Source: Burkholderiales bacterium (lineage in GTDB: Bacteria; Pseudomonadota; Gammaproteobacteria; Burkholderiales; Burkholderiaceae_F). Taken from it: a DNA stretch of 64,000 nt. Positions 17,435-26,009 of the stretch are shown here, in pieces (position 1 is the stretch's first letter; every line of letters begins with the position of its first letter). The DNA lies in contig JADCGS010000001.1 of NCBI GenBank assembly GCA_020248865.1, positions 372,001 to 436,000 on the forward strand, read 5' to 3'. The position numbers and the translations under genes were made by a program. The notes below the pieces were generated by a model that searched no databases, was not told where the DNA came from, and worked only from the letters and a program-made list of their open reading frames with translations.

Positions 17435-17923
17435 TCAACGGGCGAACAACGGCAGCACCGCCGCGCTGATCCAGGCCCACCCGCCGGCCACCAGCGCGTA
17501 GCGCAGCAGCTTGCCGATGGCAAACAGCAGCAGCGACAACCACGGATTGAAGCGCAGCCAGCCTGCCGCCACGCACAACGCATCGCCAAACAGCGGCACC
17601 CAGGAAAACAGCAGCGCCCAGTAACCGTACTTGTGCAGGTAGATCACGGCCTTGTTGCGGGCCCGGTTGGGGATGAGCCGACCGATCAGGTAGGACGTGC
17701 AGCCGCCCAGCGTATTGCCCACCGTGGCCACCGCGACCGCGTGCAGCACCGCATCGGGATGCTGGTGGATCACGGCAATCAGCACCACCTCGGAGCCGCC
17801 CGGCAGCAGCGTGGCAGCAAGGAAGCTGGCGATAAACAGGCCGACAAAGCCGGCTTCAGCGGAGAAGTCGAACAAGTGATGCGAGATAAGGGGTGCCGGG
17901 GAATCGGATCGGCACGGACTCAT
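17435..17923 (-). CDS. YqaA/DedA-like membrane protein (VTT domain)
   Basis: The 162-residue protein has the short VTT/SNARE-associated architecture: a hydrophobic stretch FVGLFIASFLAATLLPGGSEV, a re-entrant region with VATVGNTLGGCTSYLIGR, and the Gly-Asp segment LFSWVPLFGDALCVAAGWLRF. This is the YqaA subgroup of the DedA superfamily, thought to act in lipid handling at the membrane. An in-frame GTG at 17935 is an alternative start. It lies divergently from putA. Confidence 0.85.
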   Translation of the reverse strand: MSPCRSDSPAPLISHHLFDFSAEAGFVGLFIASFLAATLLPGGSEVVLIAVIHQHPDAVLHAVAVATVGNTLGGCTSYLIGRLIPNRARNKAVIYLHKYGYWALLFSWVPLFGDALCVAAGWLRFNPWLSLLLFAIGKLLRYALVAGGWAWISAAVLPLFAR

Positions 17924-17960
17924 TGTATCGACCACCGCGCCTGCGACCGGTGCGGCCGCA

Positions 17961-17966
17961 TAGACT
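17961..17966 (+). promoter_or_regulatory. -10-like hexamer upstream of putA
   Basis: TAGACT lies 53 bases before the putA ATG, giving a normal leader that contains the AAGGAG ribosome binding site. No clear -35 is seen at 17 bases. Confidence 0.35.
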
Positions 17967-18019
17967 TCGCACCACTCGCAGCATCAGCAAAGGGCTGGCT
18001 CCAAGGAGTCGAAAAAGCA

Positions 18020-21000
18020 ATGATTCAGCACCCGTCCCTGCAAGACCGCCTCCTCGCGCTGCCCGACCTGGACGATCCCTACGCGAACGAACGCGCGGCC
18101 GTCGAGCGGCTGCTCGCACTGGCCCCGACCGAGGCCGTGCGCGACGCCGCCAGGCGCCGCGCGCTGCGCTTCGTCGACCAGGTACGCGGCACCGACGCCG
18201 GGTGGCTGTCGGCGCAGAACCTGCTCGCGTCGTTTCCGCTGACCAGTGCCGAAGGCGTGGCCCTGCTGCGGCTGGCCGAAGCGCTGCTGCGCGTGCCCGA
18301 CCCCGAAACCCAGACCTGGCTGATCGCGGAGAAACTCGCCAGCTTTCGCGACGCGCGCGCCGGCGGTGGCGACGCACTGGTGCAGCGCGTGCTGGCAACC
18401 GCGCTGCGCATTGCCGGCCACACCGCGGGCGAGGCCGAGCTGAACGCCGGCGCCGACGCCAGTGCGCTGCGCGGCTGGCTGACGCGCACCACGTTGCGGC
18501 CGCTGGTCATCGAGGGCATCCGCCGCTTCGGCGAGCAGTTCGTGTTTGCGCAGACGCTCGATGCCGCCGTCGCCCGTGCCGCCGGCCGAGCCGCGGTCAC
18601 CGAGGTGCACTCCTACGACATGCTGGGCGAAGGCGCGCGCACCGCCGCCGATGCCCGGCGCAACCTCGACGCCTATGCCCAGGCCATCGCCACCCTGGCG
18701 CGCGCCGCGCAGCCCGGGCCCTGGCAGGCGCGCGACGGCATCTCGGTGAAGCTGTCGGCGATTCATCCACGCTTCGAGACCCTGCAGCTCGAGCGCGTGC
18801 AAGAAGAGCTGTACCCGCGCCTGCTGGGGCTGGCCCAGGCCGCGCGGGCGGCGGACATCAACTTCACCATCGATGCCGAGGAGTCCGAGCGGCTCGTGCT
18901 GCAGATCGCGCTGCTGGATCGCCTGCTCGCCGAGCCCTCGCTGCGCGGCTGGGAAGGCCTCGGGCTGGCCCTGCAGGCCTACATGCCGCGTGCGCTGGCA
19001 ACCGTGGAACACCTTCTCGCGCGCACCAAGGAGACTGGCCGCGCGCTGGCGATCCGCGTGGTCAAGGGCGCCTACTGGGATGCCGAGATCAAGCGCGCCC
19101 AGGAGCTCGGCATGCCGGGCTTCCCCGTCTACACGCGCAAGTGGGCCACCGACCTGTCCTACCTGGCCATCGCGCAGCGGCTGCTGGCGAGCGATGCGCC
19201 GGTCTATCCCCAGTTCGCCACCCACAACGCGCTGACCGTGGCCACCCTGCTGGAACTGGCGCAGGCGCACCCGCAGCGGCGCTACGAGTTCCAGCGCCTG
19301 CACGGTATGGGGGCGGCCCTGTATGCCGCCCTGCACAGCGAGGCGCCACAGGTTCCGGTGCGGGTGTACGCGCCGGTCGGCGCTTTCCGCGATCTGCTCG
19401 CCTACCTGGTGCGGCGGCTGCTGGAAAACGGCGCCAACAGCTCATTCGTGCATCAGATCAGTGATCCGGGTGTGGCGCCCGCCGCGCTGGTCGATGACCC
19501 GGTGGACCTGGCGCGCCAGGCCCTGGGCCAGGGCGCACGGCTGCCGGCGCTGCCCACCGGGGCCGAGCTCTTTGGCAACCGCGCCAATTCGCGCGGCCTC
19601 GATGTGCAGCACCCGCCCACGCTGCTGCGCCTGCTGGCGGCCACGCCGCCCGTCGTCGCCACCGGCGCCACCGCAGTGCTCAATCCGGCCCGGCTCGTGG
19701 AACGGGTGGGCGGAATCGATGAGGTCGACGCTGCGCAGGCGGCACAGGCCGTGGCCGCCGCCTGCGAGGCCTGTTCGGCCTGGGAACGCCGCCCGGTCGC
19801 CGAGCGCGCCGCCCTGCTGCAACGTGCGGCCGATGCCATGGAGGCGCAGCACGACCGCCTCGTGGCCCTGCTGCAGCGGGAGGCCGGCAAGACCCTTCTC
19901 GACGCCCACCTCGAAGTGCGCGAGGCGATCGACTTTCTGCGCTACTACGCCGTCGAAGCGATTGCGCTGGCGCCACGGACGCTGCCGGGTCCGGCCGGCG
20001 AGTCAAACGTGCTGCGGCTGGCCGGCCGCGGCGTGTTCGTCTGCATCAGCCCGTGGAACTTCCCGCTCGCCATTTTCGTCGGCCAGGTGGCGGCGGCGCT
20101 CGTCATGGGCAATGCGGTGATCGCCAAGCCCGCCGAGCAGACACCGCTGGTGGCGCAGGCTGCCGTGCGCCTGCTGCACGAGGCAGGCGTGCCGCCCACG
20201 GTGCTGCAGTGCCTGCCGGGACGTGGCGAGACGGTCGGGGCCGCGCTGAGCTCGGATGCGCGCATCTGCGGGGTGGCCTTCACCGGGTCGACCGCCACCG
20301 CCCGCGCCATCAACCGCGCCCTGGCAGCGCGCGATGCGCCGATCGGCGTGCTGATCGCAGAAACCGGCGGGCAGAACGCCATGGTGGTCGACTCCACCGC
20401 GCTGCCCGAGCAGGTGACCGACGCGGTGATTGCCAGTGCCTTCCGCTCCACCGGCCAGCGCTGCTCGGCCTTGCGCGTGCTGCTGGTGCAGGAAGAGATC
20501 GCGGATGGCCTGCTGGAGATGATCGCCGGGGCGATGCGCGAGCTGGCCATCGGCGATCCGCGCGATCCATGTACCGACGTCGGTCCGGTCATCGACGCGG
20601 CACAACTGGCCGCGCTGAATGCGCATCGCGACTGGCTGCGCGCCAACGCGACCCAGATCCACGAATGCGAGCTGCCGGCCGGCCTCGCCGAGCAGGGTCA
20701 CTTCTTCGCCCCCGTTGCCTACGAGCTGCGCAGCCTGTCGGAACTGGCGCAGGAGCACTTCGGACCGATCCTGCACGTCGTGCGCTTCGACAAGCAGCGC
20801 TTCGACGCCGTGCTGGCGCAGATCAACGCCACCGGCTACGGCCTGACCTGCGGTCTGCACACGCGGCTGGACGCCCGCGTCGAGCAGGTGGCCGCAACGG
20901 TGCGCGCCGGCAACCTCTACGTGAACCGCAACATGATCGGCGCCGTCGTCGGCGTGCAGCCGTTCGGCGGCGAAGGCCTGTCGGGCACCGGGCCCAAGGC

Positions 21001-21103
21001 TGGCGGGCCGCACTACCTGCTGCGCTTTGCCACCGAGCGGACGGTGACGATCAACACCGCAGCGGCAGGGGGCAACGTCGAACTGGCCGCGGCGCAGCCG
21101 TAA
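18020..21103 (+). CDS. putA: Bifunctional proline dehydrogenase / L-glutamate-5-semialdehyde dehydrogenase
   Basis: The 1027-residue flavoenzyme oxidises proline to glutamate in two steps. The proline dehydrogenase barrel (about residues 130-420) shows the GISVKLSAIHPRFE motif, NFTIDAEESERL, and IRVVKGAYWDAEIKRAQ. The aldehyde dehydrogenase half (about 510-1000) has PWNFPLAIF, the general-base Glu in IAETGGQNAMVVDS and the catalytic Cys C815 in TGQRCSALR. The N-terminal ribbon-helix-helix DNA-binding domain of E. coli PutA is absent, so this type B protein cannot repress itself. AAGGAG precedes the ATG by 11 bases. It is the start of its own transcription unit and is convergent with the flavoprotein gene. 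Confidence 0.97.
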   Translation: MIQHPSLQDRLLALPDLDDPYANERAAVERLLALAPTEAVRDAARRRALRFVDQVRGTDAGWLSAQNLLASFPLTSAEGVALLRLAEALLRVPDPETQTWLIAEKLASFRDARAGGGDALVQRVLATALRIAGHTAGEAELNAGADASALRGWLTRTTLRPLVIEGIRRFGEQFVFAQTLDAAVARAAGRAAVTEVHSYDMLGEGARTAADARRNLDAYAQAIATLARAAQPGPWQARDGISVKLSAIHPRFETLQLERVQEELYPRLLGLAQAARAADINFTIDAEESERLVLQIALLDRLLAEPSLRGWEGLGLALQAYMPRALATVEHLLARTKETGRALAIRVVKGAYWDAEIKRAQELGMPGFPVYTRKWATDLSYLAIAQRLLASDAPVYPQFATHNALTVATLLELAQAHPQRRYEFQRLHGMGAALYAALHSEAPQVPVRVYAPVGAFRDLLAYLVRRLLENGANSSFVHQISDPGVAPAALVDDPVDLARQALGQGARLPALPTGAELFGNRANSRGLDVQHPPTLLRLLAATPPVVATGATAVLNPARLVERVGGIDEVDAAQAAQAVAAACEACSAWERRPVAERAALLQRAADAMEAQHDRLVALLQREAGKTLLDAHLEVREAIDFLRYYAVEAIALAPRTLPGPAGESNVLRLAGRGVFVCISPWNFPLAIFVGQVAAALVMGNAVIAKPAEQTPLVAQAAVRLLHEAGVPPTVLQCLPGRGETVGAALSSDARICGVAFTGSTATARAINRALAARDAPIGVLIAETGGQNAMVVDSTALPEQVTDAVIASAFRSTGQRCSALRVLLVQEEIADGLLEMIAGAMRELAIGDPRDPCTDVGPVIDAAQLAALNAHRDWLRANATQIHECELPAGLAEQGHFFAPVAYELRSLSELAQEHFGPILHVVRFDKQRFDAVLAQINATGYGLTCGLHTRLDARVEQVAATVRAGNLYVNRNMIGAVVGVQPFGGEGLSGTGPKAGGPHYLLRFATERTVTINTAAAGGNVELAAAQP

Positions 21104-21200
21104 CGGCCCGGCTGCGGCCCGTGCCCGTCAGCCCGCCGGCCTGGCCCCAGGGGCAGTCTCCGGGCGGCTCGCCCGTCGGTCCTGCGGCAGGCCGGTCGTT

Positions 21201-22787
21201 TCAGCCGCGCCGCAGGTCGCGCATGATCTCGCGTGCCGCGTTGTGCCCCGGCGCGCCGGTCACGCCGCCGCCCGGATGCGCGCCCGCGCCGCACAGGTAC
21301 AGGCCCGGCAGCGGCCCGCGGTAGCGCGCGTAGCCGAACACCGGCCGCATCGAAAACAGCTGGTCGAGCGACAGTTGGCCGTGGAAGATGTCGCCGCCGA
21401 TCAGGCCGAACTCGCGCTCCAGGTCCAGCGGCGACAACGCGCGATACCCCAGCAGGGCGGCACGGAAGTTGGGGCAGTAGGCCTGCACCACGTCGAAAAT
21501 GGCCTCGACCGCCCGGGGCTTGAGCGCATCCCAGTCTGCCTCCGGCTTGAACTGCTGGCAGAACAGTGAGGCGACATGGGCGCCAGGCGGCGCCAGACTG
21601 TCGTCCACCACGCTCGGAATCAGCATCTCGACGATCGGCTGGCGCGCGCAGCCCAGCGCCTCAGCGTCATGCCAGGCCTCGTCCATGTAGCCGAGCGACG
21701 GCGCGAACACGATGCCGCTGGCGTGCTGCGGCCCGGGCTGCGGTGCGCAGGAAAAGCGCGGCAGCTCGGACAGCGCCACGTTGATGCGAAACGAACCCGA
21801 GCCGCAGCGGTAGCGGTCGATCGACTGTGCAAAGTCCTCCGGCAGCTCCGCGCGGTCCATCAGCCGCTGGTAGAGCAGCTTGGGGTTGACGTTGGCGGCC
21901 ACGGCACGCGCCCGGATCACCTCGCCGCTAGCCAGCTCCACGCCCACGGCGCGGCCGAGCTCGACGATCACGCGCCGCACGCTGGCGTCGACATCGATCC
22001 GCACGCTGCGGGCGCGTGCCTCGTCGGCCATCAGCTCCGTGATCCGCCCCATGCCGCCGATCGCATGGCCCCACTTGCCCGGCTTGCCGTTGACCTCGCC
22101 GAAGCAGTGGTGCAGCAGCACGTAGGCCGAGCCCGCGGCATAGGGGCTTGCATAGTTGCCGACCACCGAGTCCCAGCCGAGCACGCTCTTCAGCGGCGCG
22201 GACTCGAAGGTGGCGTCGAGCCAGTGCCCGGCGCTCTTGGTGAAGATGTCGACCAGGTCGCGCTGGCCCGCACGCGGCAGCCGACCGTACTGCAGCAGCA
22301 GGCTGGCGGCGGCGACCAGGTCGCGCCAGCCCTGCACCACGAAGGGACCGCCGAGGTTGGGCGGGGCTTCGAGCACCCACTGCTTGAGCACATCGGCCAG
22401 CCGGTCGAGCTGCGCGTAGTACTGCGGCAGTCGGTCGGCGTCGCGCGGCGAGAACCGGGCCACCTCGCCCTGCGTCATGGCCAGATCACCGCCAAAGCGC
22501 AGCGCGCGGCCGTCCGGCAGCGGCAGGAAATTGGAAAACGGCCGCTCGACGATACGCAGGCCGCGCTCGGCCAGCCGCAGGTCGCGGATCACCCGCGGAT
22601 TGAGCAGGCTCACCGTGTAGCTGGCGGTCGAATTGCGAAAACCCGGATGAAACTCCTCCGTGACCGCCGCCCCGCCCACCACGGGGCGCCGCTCGAGCAC
22701 ACGCACCTTGAAGCCGGCGGCAGCCAGGTAGCAGGCGCAGGTCAGGCCATTGTGGCCGGCGCCGATGATCAGAACGTCAGGTTGCAT
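21201..22787 (-). CDS. Phytoene-desaturase-like FAD-dependent oxidoreductase
   Basis: The 528-residue protein begins with the dinucleotide-binding fold DVLIIGAGHNGLTCACYLAAAGF and the ERRPVVGGAA segment of the amine oxidase/phytoene dehydrogenase superfamily (COG1233). The C-terminal FAD signature is also present (YLCGAGAHPGGGVTGAPG). No carotenoid gene is nearby, so carotenoid desaturation should not be assumed; related proteins are annotated as retinol saturase-like oxidoreductases of unknown substrate. The ATG at 22787 is 8 bases from a TAACAT hexamer. The reading frame stays open through the repeat region upstream but that extension looks non-coding. Confidence 0.88.
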   Translation of the reverse strand: MQPDVLIIGAGHNGLTCACYLAAAGFKVRVLERRPVVGGAAVTEEFHPGFRNSTASYTVSLLNPRVIRDLRLAERGLRIVERPFSNFLPLPDGRALRFGGDLAMTQGEVARFSPRDADRLPQYYAQLDRLADVLKQWVLEAPPNLGGPFVVQGWRDLVAAASLLLQYGRLPRAGQRDLVDIFTKSAGHWLDATFESAPLKSVLGWDSVVGNYASPYAAGSAYVLLHHCFGEVNGKPGKWGHAIGGMGRITELMADEARARSVRIDVDASVRRVIVELGRAVGVELASGEVIRARAVAANVNPKLLYQRLMDRAELPEDFAQSIDRYRCGSGSFRINVALSELPRFSCAPQPGPQHASGIVFAPSLGYMDEAWHDAEALGCARQPIVEMLIPSVVDDSLAPPGAHVASLFCQQFKPEADWDALKPRAVEAIFDVVQAYCPNFRAALLGYRALSPLDLEREFGLIGGDIFHGQLSLDQLFSMRPVFGYARYRGPLPGLYLCGAGAHPGGGVTGAPGHNAAREIMRDLRRG

Positions 22788-22795
22788 GGCGGTCG

Positions 22796-22801
22796 ATGTT
22801 A
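22796..22801 (-). promoter_or_regulatory. -10-like hexamer before the flavoprotein gene
   Basis: TAACAT on the minus strand is 8 bases from the ATG at 22787. Together with the absence of a ribosome binding site this fits a leaderless transcript. Confidence 0.35.
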
Positions 22802-22850
22802 ACCAGCGCCACCCCCCGGGGCGGACCGCCCGCCTCGCTCCACCCAGGCC

Positions 22851-22958
22851 GGTCCGGCCGGTCCGGCGGCTCCGACCGTCCGACCGGTCCGAGCGGCCGA
22901 ATGGACCCAAGCGACCCAAGCGACCCATCCGCCTCATCCGTCCCAACTGGCCAAACCG
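22851..22958. repeat. Degenerate 9-bp tandem repeat array
   Basis: Twelve consecutive 9-base units can be laid out, drifting from GGTCCGGCC (22851) and GGTCCGGCG through GTCCGACCG and GTCCGAGCG to two identical ACCCAAGCG units (22905-22922) and ACCCATCCG. The array lies in a gap between genes and looks like a decayed minisatellite. The length of nine bases keeps frames open on both strands, which explains spurious open frames here. Confidence 0.65.
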
Positions 22959-23106
22959 GCCCGTGGGTCGGGTTGCCCGTTCAGACAGCGCGAAGGGCGG
23001 CGCCGCTGCGCGCGATCGGGAATCGCGCGGGGACTTACGCCGAGGTTGCGCCGAGGCTCACGCCGGCCGTGTCGGGAACCCGCCGCTTCCCAAGCTGGCC
23101 TGCAGC

Positions 23107-24168
23107 CTAGCGATAGCCGACCCGGTCGAGAATCCGCTGCGCCGCGACCTGGCCCTTGCCGACCGACGACAGCGGCAGCGGATCGGGCTTGAAAGTGCCG
23201 AGCGCAGCCAGTTCGGGGTTGGCGAGTGGGGTGCCGACCGCCAGAGGCCACTCGTTGTTGCCGTTGGCGAAGTAGTTCTGCGCCTCGGGACCGGACAAGT
23301 ACTCGAGGAAGCGGATCGCGTTAGCGCGGTTGGGCGAGTTCTTGGCCACGGCCCCGCCCGAGATGTTCATGTGCGTGCCGGCGCCCTTCTGGTCGGGCCA
23401 GACCATCCGCACCTTCGCCACGACGTCCTTGTCCTTCGGGTCGTTCGAGCGCATCAGCCGCACCCAGTAGTACGTGTTGGACAGGGCGACGGCGCACTCG
23501 CCGGCGGCCACTGCGCGAATCTGGTCGGTGTCGCCGCCGCGCGGCGGGCGAGCCATGTTGGCCACCACGCCGCGCGCCCACGCCTCGGCCCCGGCCTCGC
23601 CCTCGCGCTCGGCGATCGCGCCGATCAGCGACAGCATGTACGGATGCGAACCCGAGCGCGTACACACCTTGCCCTTGTTCTTCGGGTCTGCCAGTTCGGC
23701 GTAGGTATCCACGTCCTCAGCCTTGACCTTGGCAGGGTCGAAGAAAATGGTGCGGGCGCGGCTGGAAAAACCGAACCAGGTGTTGTCATTGGAGCGCCAC
23801 TGCGCCGGAATGCGCTCGGTCAGCAGCTTCGAGGTGATCGGCTGGAACAGGCCGTCGATCTGACCGCGCCACAGGCGCGCCGCATCCACCAGCAGCACCA
23901 CGTCGGCCGGGCTGTTGGCCCCCTCGTTGCGCAGCCGCTGGATCAGCGGTTCGTCACCGAGCTCGATGCGGTTGATCTTGATGCCCGTCTGCCGGGTGAA
24001 GTTCTCGTACAGCGCCTCGTCGGTCTGGTAGTGGCGGGCCGAGTACAGGTTCAGCACCCCCTGGGCGCGGACATCGGCGGCCAGCCCCAGGGCCAGCGCC
24101 AGCAAGACCACGGTGCCCAGGCCGCGCTCGAGCCAGCGTTCGGATCGGGTCAGGTTGCTTCGGTGCAT
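23107..24168 (-). CDS. Ferric iron ABC transporter substrate-binding protein
   Basis: The 353-residue periplasmic protein starts with a signal peptide (hydrophobic core VVLLALALGLA, cut after VRAQ). It continues with the FbpA/FutA pattern: LYSARHYQTDEALYENF, a tyrosine pair in LSNTYYWVRLM that would bind ferric iron, and MNISGGAVAKNSPNRANAIRFLEYL. AGGAG precedes the ATG at 24168 by 7 bases, so the longer frame from 24183 is rejected. The permease and ATPase genes are not in the window. A sigma-70 promoter overlapped by a Fur-like palindrome lies just upstream, which supports iron repression. Confidence 0.93.
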   Translation of the reverse strand: MHRSNLTRSERWLERGLGTVVLLALALGLAADVRAQGVLNLYSARHYQTDEALYENFTRQTGIKINRIELGDEPLIQRLRNEGANSPADVVLLVDAARLWRGQIDGLFQPITSKLLTERIPAQWRSNDNTWFGFSSRARTIFFDPAKVKAEDVDTYAELADPKNKGKVCTRSGSHPYMLSLIGAIAEREGEAGAEAWARGVVANMARPPRGGDTDQIRAVAAGECAVALSNTYYWVRLMRSNDPKDKDVVAKVRMVWPDQKGAGTHMNISGGAVAKNSPNRANAIRFLEYLSGPEAQNYFANGNNEWPLAVGTPLANPELAALGTFKPDPLPLSSVGKGQVAAQRILDRVGYR

Positions 24169-24229
24169 TTGGACACTCCTCATTCAGTCGGCCTGACGCC
24201 GGGGGCGCGAACAGGTCACGGTGAAAGGG

Positions 24230-24258
24230 ATGCTAACGAAACAAATTCCTATTTGCAA
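24230..24258 (-). promoter_or_regulatory. Promoter of the iron-binding protein gene
   Basis: On the minus strand TTGCAA (24253-24258) and TAGCAT (24230-24235) are separated by 17 bases. The leader would be about 55 bases long. The Fur-like box overlaps the -35 element. Confidence 0.6.
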
Positions 24259-24272
24259 ATGATTATCATTTG
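24256..24272. promoter_or_regulatory. Fur-like operator
   Basis: A perfect 8-1-8 palindrome (CAAATGAT, one base, ATCATTTG) matches the 19-base Fur box consensus at 13 positions. It overlaps the -35 box of the ferric-iron binding protein gene, where Fur-Fe(II) would block RNA polymerase. Confidence 0.75.
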
Positions 24273-24350
24273 ATAGCATCGCTTAACTCTTGCCGTGCAG
24301 GGGGCAGCAGACCCCTGGCTCGATCACCGCTCTTGCGGAGGCTGCCTCGC

Positions 24351-24356
24351 TACCAT
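24351..24356 (+). promoter_or_regulatory. -10-like hexamer before the patatin gene
   Basis: TACCAT is followed by exactly six bases and an in-frame GTG (24363), then ATG (24366). The geometry fits a leaderless mRNA starting on the GTG. Confidence 0.35.
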
Positions 24357-24365
24357 CGGGCCGTG

Positions 24366-25301
24366 ATGCCCAAACACCCTGCCCTGACCCGCCGCCAGTG
24401 GCTCGCCACTAGCGCCGTGCTGCTGGCCGGCTGCCGCAGCACCATGCCGGCCATTGCCCCCGCCGCCACCCCGCCGCCGGTCGCGCCCACCACCCCACCC
24501 CGCCCGCCACGGATTGGTTTGGCCCTGGGCGGCGGCGCGGCGCGCGGCTTCGCCCACATCGGGGTCATCAAGGTCCTGGAGGCGCAGGGCCTGGTGCCCG
24601 AGGTCGTCGTCGGCACCAGTGCCGGCAGCGTGGTGGGCGCGCTCTACGCGGCCGGACTCAGCGGCTTCGACCTGCAACGCCTGGCGCTGCAGATGGACGA
24701 GGCCACCATTGCCGACTGGTCGCTGCCCTCGCGCGGGGTGCTGCGCGGCGAGGCACTGCAGAACTTCATCAACAAGGCGGTGGACAACCGTCCGATCGAG
24801 CGGCTGCCGCGCCGGCTGGCGATTACCGCCACCGACCTGCAGAGCGGCGAGCTGGTGCTGTTCGAGCGCGGCAACACCGGCCAGGCAGTACGTGCTTCCA
24901 GCAGCGTGCCCGCGGTATTCCAGCCGGTGCTCATCAACGGCCGCGAGTACGTCGACGGCGGGCTGGCGAGCCCGGTACCGGCGCGGGCGGCGCGTCGGCT
25001 CGGCGCCGACGTGGTGATCGCGGTGGATATATCGAGCAAGCCGGCACTGCAGACCGTCACCGGCTCATTCGACGTGCTGCTGCAGACCTTCGCGATCATG
25101 GGGCAGGCGATCGCCGCGCTGGAGTTGCAGGACGCCGACGTCGTGATCCGCCCCGCGCTGGCGACCCGCGGCACCGACTTCGCCGCGCGCAACCTGGCCA
25201 TCCTGGAGGGCGAAGCGGCTGCTACGGGCCAGCTAAAGCGGATTCAGGAGGCGGTGGAGAGGGCGCGATCGCGGCTGACAGTTGCCCCGACGCGTCCGTG
25301 A
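24366..25301 (+). CDS. Patatin-like phospholipase lipoprotein (RssA-like), Tat signal
   Basis: The 311-residue protein has a twin-arginine signal (TRRQWLATSAVLLAGC) ending in a lipobox, with C23 as the lipidated residue, followed by a Pro/Ala-rich linker. The patatin domain has the oxyanion loop GGGAARG (about residue 55), the nucleophile S85 in GTSAG, and the catalytic Asp in DGGLASPVP. It is expected to be a folded, Tat-exported serine lipase on the outer side of the membrane. The ATG at 24366 is used; an in-frame GTG directly before it may be the true first codon. Its last 80 bases overlap the convergent NlpC/P60 gene. Confidence 0.9.
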   Translation: MPKHPALTRRQWLATSAVLLAGCRSTMPAIAPAATPPPVAPTTPPRPPRIGLALGGGAARGFAHIGVIKVLEAQGLVPEVVVGTSAGSVVGALYAAGLSGFDLQRLALQMDEATIADWSLPSRGVLRGEALQNFINKAVDNRPIERLPRRLAITATDLQSGELVLFERGNTGQAVRASSSVPAVFQPVLINGREYVDGGLASPVPARAARRLGADVVIAVDISSKPALQTVTGSFDVLLQTFAIMGQAIAALELQDADVVIRPALATRGTDFAARNLAILEGEAAATGQLKRIQEAVERARSRLTVAPTRP

Positions 25302-25800
25302 GGTCGGGGCGGTCGGCGGTCAGCAGACGCCGGGCGCCGTTGAAGCGGGCGCGCCAGTAGCCGCTCTCCATGGCCTCCACGCGCACCTGGCCGCGCCGTG
25401 CCGGCGCGTGGACGAACCGACCCTCGCCCACGTAGATGCCAACGTGCGAGTAGGCCCGTCCGCGGGTGTTGAAGAACACGAGATCGCCCGGCGCGAGTTC
25501 GGCCCGATCGAGCCGCAGGCCCAGACCTGCCATGTCCTCGGCGCTGCGCGGCATGTCCAGCGCGGCCGCCTGCTGGAAGACGTGCCGCACCAGTCCGCTG
25601 CAGTCGAAGCCGCGCCGCGGATCGCTGCCGCCGAAGCGGTACGGCACCCCAAGGTGGGACAGCGCAGTCAGCACCACATCGGCGGCCAACGCCGTCTGGT
25701 GCGCGCGGGTAGGCCCCGCCGGCAAGAACGCGAGCCCGGCGAGCAGAAGACTCACGCCGACTCGCAATAGCTGACCGAAATGCGTTATCCAGAGTCGCAT
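25222..25800 (-). CDS. NlpC/P60 family cell wall hydrolase
   Basis: The 192-residue protein has an N-terminal signal peptide (about residues 10-35) and a C40 peptidase domain with the catalytic C67 in RGFDCSGLV, the His in YSHVGIYVGEGRFVHAP, and the conserved GDLVFF segment. It probably cuts peptidoglycan stem peptides in the periplasm. The frame begins at 25827; the ATG at 25800 is preferred for the signal peptide, but no strong ribosome binding site marks either. The 3' end lies antisense to the end of the patatin gene for 80 bases. Confidence 0.88.
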   Translation of the reverse strand: MRLWITHFGQLLRVGVSLLLAGLAFLPAGPTRAHQTALAADVVLTALSHLGVPYRFGGSDPRRGFDCSGLVRHVFQQAAALDMPRSAEDMAGLGLRLDRAELAPGDLVFFNTRGRAYSHVGIYVGEGRFVHAPARRGQVRVEAMESGYWRARFNGARRLLTADRPDLTDASGQLSAAIAPSPPPPESALAGP

Positions 25801-26009
25801 AGGGACGCCGAATGAAACGCAGACCATAATCGATTCCGCCCGTTACGCCCAGGTTATCCCGGCAACGGCGTGACTTGACTCAGGTACATTGCCGAGGTTC
25901 CTCAAGAGCCGCGAAACTGCAGGCAGACTGCCGCGCCATCGCCCACCGGGGATGGAGGTCGGCACGGCTGCTGGTGCCCTGACCGCCCTTCTCCGACCGA
26001 CCGCTTCGC

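Larger units (their letters stand above)
22788..23106. other. 319-base gene-free gap holding the 9-bp repeats
   Basis: No gene is supported between the flavoprotein and the iron-binding protein, both on the minus strand. The left part contains the TAACAT hexamer (22796-22801) and the repeat array (22851-22958). The right part (22959-23106) is GC-rich and shows nothing further. Confidence 0.5.

Noticed and set aside
17390..18019. Upstream extension of the putA frame
   Set aside because: The PutA family start with AAGGAG lies at 18020; the extension is antisense to yqaA and has no homology.
21201..22787. Carotenoid biosynthesis
   Set aside because: The flavoprotein is phytoene-desaturase-like, but no phytoene synthase, crtE or cyclase lies nearby, and the superfamily is broad.
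22788..22946. N-terminal extension of the flavoprotein through the 9-bp repeats
   Set aside because: The dinucleotide-binding fold begins at once after the ATG at 22787, and the extension is only translated repeat.
22851..22958. Possible CRISPR array
   Set aside because: Units are 9 bases with no spacers of constant length and no cas genes are in the window.
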